Below, piece after piece: positions 60,249 through 64,000 of a stretch of DNA of 64,000 bases (its first letter is position 1; every line of letters starts with the position of its first letter). The translations under genes and the position numbers were made by a program. The DNA lies in IMG/VR virus record IMGVR_UViG_3300034198_009894, positions 89,586 through 153,585 of that record; one strand, 5' to 3'. The DNA comes from a virus. The notes under the pieces are model-generated. The model worked only from the letters and a program-made list of their open reading frames with translations, did not search any database and was not told where the DNA came from.

Positions 60249-60442
60249 ACTGGTCGCTCCCCAGTAAGATATGGTTTTGAGAACCAAAGTTTAAACCACT
60301 CATCAGTGCCAGGTCTGATATTGTTCTCACGCATTAATCGTGCCTTTTCGGCAGCAGTAATGCTTATATTACTACCTGCGGTTGATTCTCCCGATTGTGG
60401 TTTAATGCCGGCGATTGCTCGCCATCTATCCAATTCGTCCAT
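60245..60442 (-). CDS. Small gene before terminase (65 aa)
   Basis: It begins MDELDRWRAIAGIKPQSGES (the short AGI-type motif) and then has TAAEKARLMRENNIRPGTDE, WFKLWFSKPYLTGERP. The second half is a compact basic-aromatic segment found upstream of terminase large genes in aquatic T4-like phages as far as I recall. It occupies the place of T4 gp16 but is too short for a DNA-binding ring subunit. CATAAATA lies 4 nt before the ATG, so it is a leaderless candidate. Confidence 0.65.
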   Translation of the reverse strand: MDELDRWRAIAGIKPQSGESTAGSNISITAAEKARLMRENNIRPGTDEWFKLWFSKPYLTGERPV

Positions 60443-60446
60443 ATAC

Positions 60447-60454
60447 TATTTATG
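60447..60454 (-). promoter_or_regulatory. Late promoter variant (CATAAATA) before terminase unit
   Basis: CATAAATAGTAT directly before the ATG at 60442, leaving 4 nt. No Shine-Dalgarno. Confidence 0.5.
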
Positions 60455-60468
60455 AGCAAAATAATAGA

Positions 60469-60852
60469 TTACTTATAACCCTTAAATGGCGTTATTGGGC
60501 TGCTCTTATCAATATGCGAGGGCTCAACACTTTTCTTGCTGCTAGTTTTTATTTTTTTACTAAGCCCCATAGTACTCATAGCAGCATCTATATATCCATC
60601 CAATTCTACGCCGTATCCAATTACTATTTCGTTCTCACCCCATTCGGATTCCGCAGACAATGAAGACACCCCGTCTTTCTTTCTTTGTTCTTTACCACGA
60701 TGACCTGCTACTAGTACCCCAAATCTATATTGACGATAGGCATCTTGATTTTTTAATTCAGGAAGAGCATATGAGTGCGGAAGAGTATCATAAATGTCAG
60801 GATGTGGCTCCCGTTCGTGCTTAGACTCGTTTATAAATTCACGTGCTCTCAT
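60469..60852 (-). CDS. Protein with capsid-targeting-like N-terminus (127 aa)
   Basis: It starts MRAREFINESKHEREPHPDI; residues 1-9 match the T4 capsid targeting pattern, with an INE site at 7-9. A DTLPHSYALPELKNQDAYRQ stretch and YRFGVLVAGHRGKEQRKKDG follow; YRFGV-type segments recur in related phages, sometimes with the same opening. It lies beside the terminase gene. No enzyme is recognised; a packaged or core protein is the inference. Confidence 0.65.
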   Translation of the reverse strand: MRAREFINESKHEREPHPDIYDTLPHSYALPELKNQDAYRQYRFGVLVAGHRGKEQRKKDGVSSLSAESEWGENEIVIGYGVELDGYIDAAMSTMGLSKKIKTSSKKSVEPSHIDKSSPITPFKGYK

Positions 60853-60858
60853 AATAGT

Positions 60859-61113
60859 TTAGTTCAAGTCTTGCCACGCAGCAGCAACACCATTGAATCC
60901 ACGAAATTTTCCAGTAGTAGTGTTGTAATAGAATTGACCTGGTATTGGATTTGTTGGATCCATATCAGCCAGAGGAGCAATAAAAACGCCAGTAGCTCCA
61001 CTCTGTGTATATAATTCAGTAAAGTTACTGTTGATTTTTTGAAACGCAGTACGTAACGGATCGCCCTGTCTATCATTTGCTTGAGTTCCAACGTTAATTG
61101 ATTGCTGAGCCAT
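60859..61113 (-). CDS. Small fibre-associated protein (84 aa)
   Basis: The N-terminus QQSINVGTQANDRQGDPLRT, then AFQKINSNFTELYTQ, is the NVGTxANDxxGDPLRxAFxKIN-type start of many aquatic phage structural proteins. A C-terminal GQFYYNTTTGKFRGFNGVAA block resembles the fibre-domain ends here. A late promoter lies at 61137-61144 with TTGGAAT before the ATG. A minor virion protein or attachment adaptor is likely. Confidence 0.7.
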   Translation of the reverse strand: MAQQSINVGTQANDRQGDPLRTAFQKINSNFTELYTQSGATGVFIAPLADMDPTNPIPGQFYYNTTTGKFRGFNGVAAAWQDLN

Positions 61114-61136
61114 ATGCTATTCCAATTGTGTATAAG

Positions 61137-61144
61137 TATTTATC
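61137..61144 (-). promoter_or_regulatory. Late promoter (GATAAATA)
   Basis: GATAAATACTTATAC on the minus strand, 23 nt before the ATG at 61113. Confidence 0.6.
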
Positions 61145-61146
61145 AC

Positions 61147-62487
61147 TTATGCTATATAAAGAAATCTCAAAGCACACATATGATTTTGATAATTTATAGG
61201 TGTGGGCGAGCCCTGCCAGGTGGAGCTGGGAGAAATAGTATTATAGCCATATAGAACAATCGTGCTATTGTCAATTTTTTCAGCAAACGAAAATTTATTA
61301 ACGCACCCGAGTGATATACCACCTGAAGAAAAACTAATTGTCGGCGGCGTGAAAGTTGGAGACGTACATTGAAGATTTTTATAATTAATAATTCTAACGC
61401 GAATCGTATGACTATTTACCCAGTTCCAGCCATCGCCGGATGCGTTGCTCGGGAACGGTCCAAAAATAATAGCGTTATCATTTGATAGCGAAAATGCGTT
61501 ACTACAAACTACGCTCGACGTACTAGCTCCAGTAAAAGGTATTACTGTCGGGTTGGTGACGGCCCCGTACTGATAGAAATTCAATCTGCCGCCGTCAAGA
61601 TTAGCAATATATGTTGACTCTCCGTTTATGTTATTTAATATTGCCGATGATCCCGCGGTACACGCCGTTGGAACTGTACTATTCCCGGGAACAGTTGTAA
61701 GTGTGTCAATATTGGCAATATTTGTAGTGGTTAGCACGCTGTATGCCTTCAAGGCAACAGAGTTAAGGCCACTGACAGAACTATAGTGAAGCATCGCTAT
61801 TCCGCTTCCATCTTCGGCATCCAAAAATCTAGTAAATCCTAAGTCACCGCGTTGGCCGCCAGTTAGATAAGCACCAAAATTAGTACTGGTTATTACTTTT
61901 GTTGTATTATTCCAATTTATTTTTAAAATGTTCAGTGTAGCGGCATTATTATAATTAGGTATAGAAATTAAAACATTAGATTGATTAACTCTTTTATAAG
62001 TCACTATGGGTAAATATGTAGCTGATCCAAGTAATGGTCCCCAAGCTGCTTGAGAAGTAAAGTTACCAGTATTCGAACCCATATTAATTGTAACACTGTT
62101 AGAATTTACTCTTGTGATTACATTTGTAGATGAATTTATTTCTAATACGCTTACATCTAATATATAATTTGGACTAACAAACGAGCCTCTTAATACCATA
62201 ACCTGAGTATCACTTAATTTTACTAAACGATAAACAGCATTATTTACGGTAGATGGTGATTGTAAATCTAATAAAACTTGATTACGCAATATAGTGGTAG
62301 TAGGACTAGCAGTTTTAATGTTACTGACTGTAAAAATACAAGCGTAAGTTCTATTTGGACTGTTTTGTTCGTATATACATATAAATCTATTAGAGCTTAG
62401 CCATATAACATCTCTGGACCACACGTGTGTGAAGCTAGCGGAAGAACCACTAGCCGTAATTGGTATATTTACTGTTGTATCTGGCAT
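61147..62487 (-). CDS. Beta-propeller-like virion protein (446 aa)
   Basis: Repeating beta strands about 40-50 residues apart, rich in Ser, Thr, Asn and Val (FTHVWSRDVIWLSSNRFICI; NAVYRLVKLSDTQVMVLRGS), suggest a propeller or related repeat fold. It has no catalytic motif. An exact TATAAATA promoter at 62513-62520 and AAGGAAAA before the ATG show a late gene. It is likely an adhesin or fibre tip; the partner is unknown. Confidence 0.65.
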   Translation of the reverse strand: MPDTTVNIPITASGSSASFTHVWSRDVIWLSSNRFICIYEQNSPNRTYACIFTVSNIKTASPTTTILRNQVLLDLQSPSTVNNAVYRLVKLSDTQVMVLRGSFVSPNYILDVSVLEINSSTNVITRVNSNSVTINMGSNTGNFTSQAAWGPLLGSATYLPIVTYKRVNQSNVLISIPNYNNAATLNILKINWNNTTKVITSTNFGAYLTGGQRGDLGFTRFLDAEDGSGIAMLHYSSVSGLNSVALKAYSVLTTTNIANIDTLTTVPGNSTVPTACTAGSSAILNNINGESTYIANLDGGRLNFYQYGAVTNPTVIPFTGASTSSVVCSNAFSLSNDNAIIFGPFPSNASGDGWNWVNSHTIRVRIINYKNLQCTSPTFTPPTISFSSGGISLGCVNKFSFAEKIDNSTIVLYGYNTISPSSTWQGSPTPINYQNHMCALRFLYIA

Positions 62488-62512
62488 ATTTTTCCTTTAT
62501 GTTATTTATAGA

Positions 62513-62520
62513 ACTAACTT
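62513..62520 (-). promoter_or_regulatory. T4-type late promoter (TATAAATA)
   Basis: Exact TATAAATA on the minus strand, 25 nt before the ATG at 62487, with AAGGA in the leader. Confidence 0.7.
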
Positions 62521-62563
62521 ATTAGAACAATAATCACTAATATTTGATATATCACACATCATA

Positions 62564-64000
62564 TTATAAGAATGGGTTAAGCGTCGATGTAAACGCGTTG
62601 CCGACGTTAGTGATAGTAACATTATTAATACTTTTGTCAACAATTGATTCGCTTTGACATGTCAACAATGCTGTGTTTGTTATAGCAGTTAATGGTGATG
62701 TGGGCACACTAACACCACTAGGATAAACTCCGGATCCTCTTACTATTCTAAAATTACTTATAAAAGATTTACTGAGATATTGACTACCATATCCTCCCCC
62801 AATAGCAAAGTTTCCACCATAACTTATATAGTCGCCCCCCACTGATACATTATCCTCACCATTTATTGTTAATTTAGTTGATCCGTTAATTCTACTGATT
62901 ACTAAGTGATACCAGGTATTTGTCGTCACTATAGCCATTGTCCCTCCGCCACCTTCGCCAACACCTCCAGCGACCATAAACAATGAATTGTTTTGTACTC
63001 TAAGCAGTAATCCATTGGGGTTGGCGGGGTATTTCAATCCTCCAGTTGTAGTGCTGATCTGCCATACCACTCTATTTTCTGTAGCATCAGTAAAAAGTAC
63101 CCAACACTCTACAGTGAAATCCCCCGTACCTAGCGCAGGTATTACGCCATTCAAATAACTACTTCCGTCAAAGTTGACACTGTTATAACCAGAACCATCA
63201 GAACCACCACCGGTACCTCCGCCTCCGCCTCCGCCGCCTCCTCCAGATGCTAGAGAAATTTCAACTCCACACCATCCAGTAGTCCAGTTTGTGGTTGTTA
63301 CTCCATTGGCTGTGGTGCCTGAATAATTTTGTAAGTACCCAACAAAATTTTTAGTTATCGTAGCAGTAGCTCCAGGGGCAACTAACCCGGCGTGAACGGC
63401 AGCTACGGCAAAATCCGAATCCTGTGTGTAAGGATTTGAGCCCCACACTGTGGTGCCAGTTAATGACCCAGTTACTGTTTGAGTTGCTGATGTTGCTTCG
63501 TTACAAATCGTAACGCTGTCGGCGTTTATTTCTATAGCTGTCGATGGCATATTAATATTTATAGAACTTACTTGATCGACAGACCAATAATCCCAACTAT
63601 TAGATATATATCCATCACTTTCTATAGTCGCTGTCGTCGGCATACTTCTATTAGTTGATCCAATAAAATTATTATCCCAAAAATTCCAACTATTAGGTAT
63701 ATATCCATTGCTTTCTAATACGGCAGTAGTCGGCATATTCAAGTTAGTAGAACTAACCATACCGCTTGTCCATGTACTCCAATCAACATTTAACTCAATT
63801 CTATATACATAAGCACTGCCAGCATCAGTAAATCCGCTATGATCGTCAAGATATGCGCCAACTACAATAAGATCACCACTTATACTTATTGAAACTCCAA
63901 AACTGTCAATTCCAGCAGCATCACTAGCTGTTAATTTTTGTTCTTGTACCCAACTAGTTCCGTTATATCTATATACATACGCACTACCAGCATCAGTAAA
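62564..64000 (-). CDS. Fibre with FG-GAP repeat and LamG-like domain, 5' end outside window
   Basis: The frame stays open to the window edge. An ATG at 63760 is internal: 80 more codons precede it and continue the fold. They encode an FG-GAP (integrin-like) repeat, ASDAAGIDSFGVSISISGDL then VVGAYLDDHSGF. Next come two repeats of MPTTAxxES(N/D)GYIxNSWxFW and a third partial copy. After a Gly tract (a triplet repeat at 63217-63245), the C-terminal ~200 residues are a LamG/concanavalin-type jellyroll (SVNFDGSSYLNGVIPALGTG; FTVECWVLFTDA). It is a glycan-binding fibre or adhesin, with at least one FG-GAP repeat. Confidence 0.75.
   Translation of the reverse strand, partial: FTDAGSAYVYRYNGTSWVQEQKLTASDAAGIDSFGVSISISGDLIVVGAYLDDHSGFTDAGSAYVYRIELNVDWSTWTSGMVSSTNLNMPTTAVLESNGYIPNSWNFWDNNFIGSTNRSMPTTATIESDGYISNSWDYWSVDQVSSININMPSTAIEINADSVTICNEATSATQTVTGSLTGTTVWGSNPYTQDSDFAVAAVHAGLVAPGATATITKNFVGYLQNYSGTTANGVTTTNWTTGWCGVEISLASGGGGGGGGGGTGGGSDGSGYNSVNFDGSSYLNGVIPALGTGDFTVECWVLFTDATENRVVWQISTTTGGLKYPANPNGLLLRVQNNSLFMVAGGVGEGGGGTMAIVTTNTWYHLVISRINGSTKLTINGEDNVSVGGDYISYGGNFAIGGGYGSQYLSKSFISNFRIVRGSGVYPSGVSVPTSPLTAITNTALLTCQSESIVDKSINNVTITNVGNAFTSTLNPFL
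63217..63245 (-). repeat. GGX triplet tract encoding poly-Gly
   Basis: Nearly continuous CCTCCGCC-type triplets (plus strand) encode a run of ten glycines between the fibre stalk and the LamG-like domain. Slippage would change the linker by whole codons. Confidence 0.7.

Noticed and set aside
60249-60287. Longer start for terminase (MVLKTISYWG)
   Set aside because: It overlaps the 65-residue gene by 43 nt. The ATG at 60248 gives a 4-nt ATGA overlap typical of coupled genes.

Overview
The window is a piece of a large T4-like myovirus genome. It carries the T4 replication and recombination core: clamp loader gp44 and a probable gp62, helicase gp41, primase gp61, UvsW, UvsX, a probable UvsY, SSB gp32 and large terminase gp17. 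Around these lie many tail-fibre-like genes with tandem repeats, as in aquatic T4-like phages. Base composition is AT-leaning. Early promoters are perfect sigma70 type, the uvsX operon holds a small protein resembling a proteobacterial (BPSL0761-type) family, and the chaperone genes are of bacterial type. A proteobacterial, probably aquatic, host is therefore likely; this is inference.

Layout: 1-12.8 kb holds minus-strand adhesin or fibre genes built from repeated modules, two of them tandem paralogues. 12.9-20 kb holds a GT-A-type glycosyltransferase, small genes, a ClpA-type unfoldase overlapping a J-domain protein, a probable holin and two structural-type genes. A plus-strand island (20.07-23.15 kb) has a beta-helix fibre and a PhoH-like ATPase. 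23.2-26.3 kb holds the clamp loader gene, a GroES-like co-chaperonin and the first half of a split C-family-polymerase-like protein. 26.3-32 kb holds two more fibre genes. 32-44.2 kb mixes replication genes (PD-(D/E)XK nuclease, gp41, gp61, gp62-like, uvsW), the second polymerase half and hypotheticals. An HNH endonuclease gene sits on the plus strand at 44.3 kb. 45-49.2 kb is an early cluster of small genes, nearly all behind near-identical sigma70 promoters, including an AAA+ ATPase and a SpoT/MESH1-like HD hydrolase. 49.3-52.5 kb is uvsY-uvsX-gp32. 52.6-60.9 kb holds a ligase-like/NMNAT-like fusion, coiled-coil proteins, a lytic transglycosylase and the terminase. 61-64 kb returns to fibre genes.

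Regulation can be read directly. Late promoters have the form [T/G/C]ATAAATA, including two divergent pairs. Early promoters are TTGACA-17-TATACT. Several genes start 4-8 nt from a late or sigma70 promoter element with no Shine-Dalgarno, so leaderless mRNAs are predicted. Intrinsic terminators close several units. Several proteins share an N-terminus resembling the T4 capsid targeting sequence, which suggests a set of proteins packaged in the head. The least expected parts are this candidate cargo set (with the ligase/NMNAT fusion), the ClpA-DnaJ-GroES set, the alarmone hydrolase, the split polymerase-like pair and the leaderless genes.

No stretch over 300 bases lacks a gene once the small unlisted reading frames are included. 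No tRNA, CRISPR array or insertion sequence was seen.
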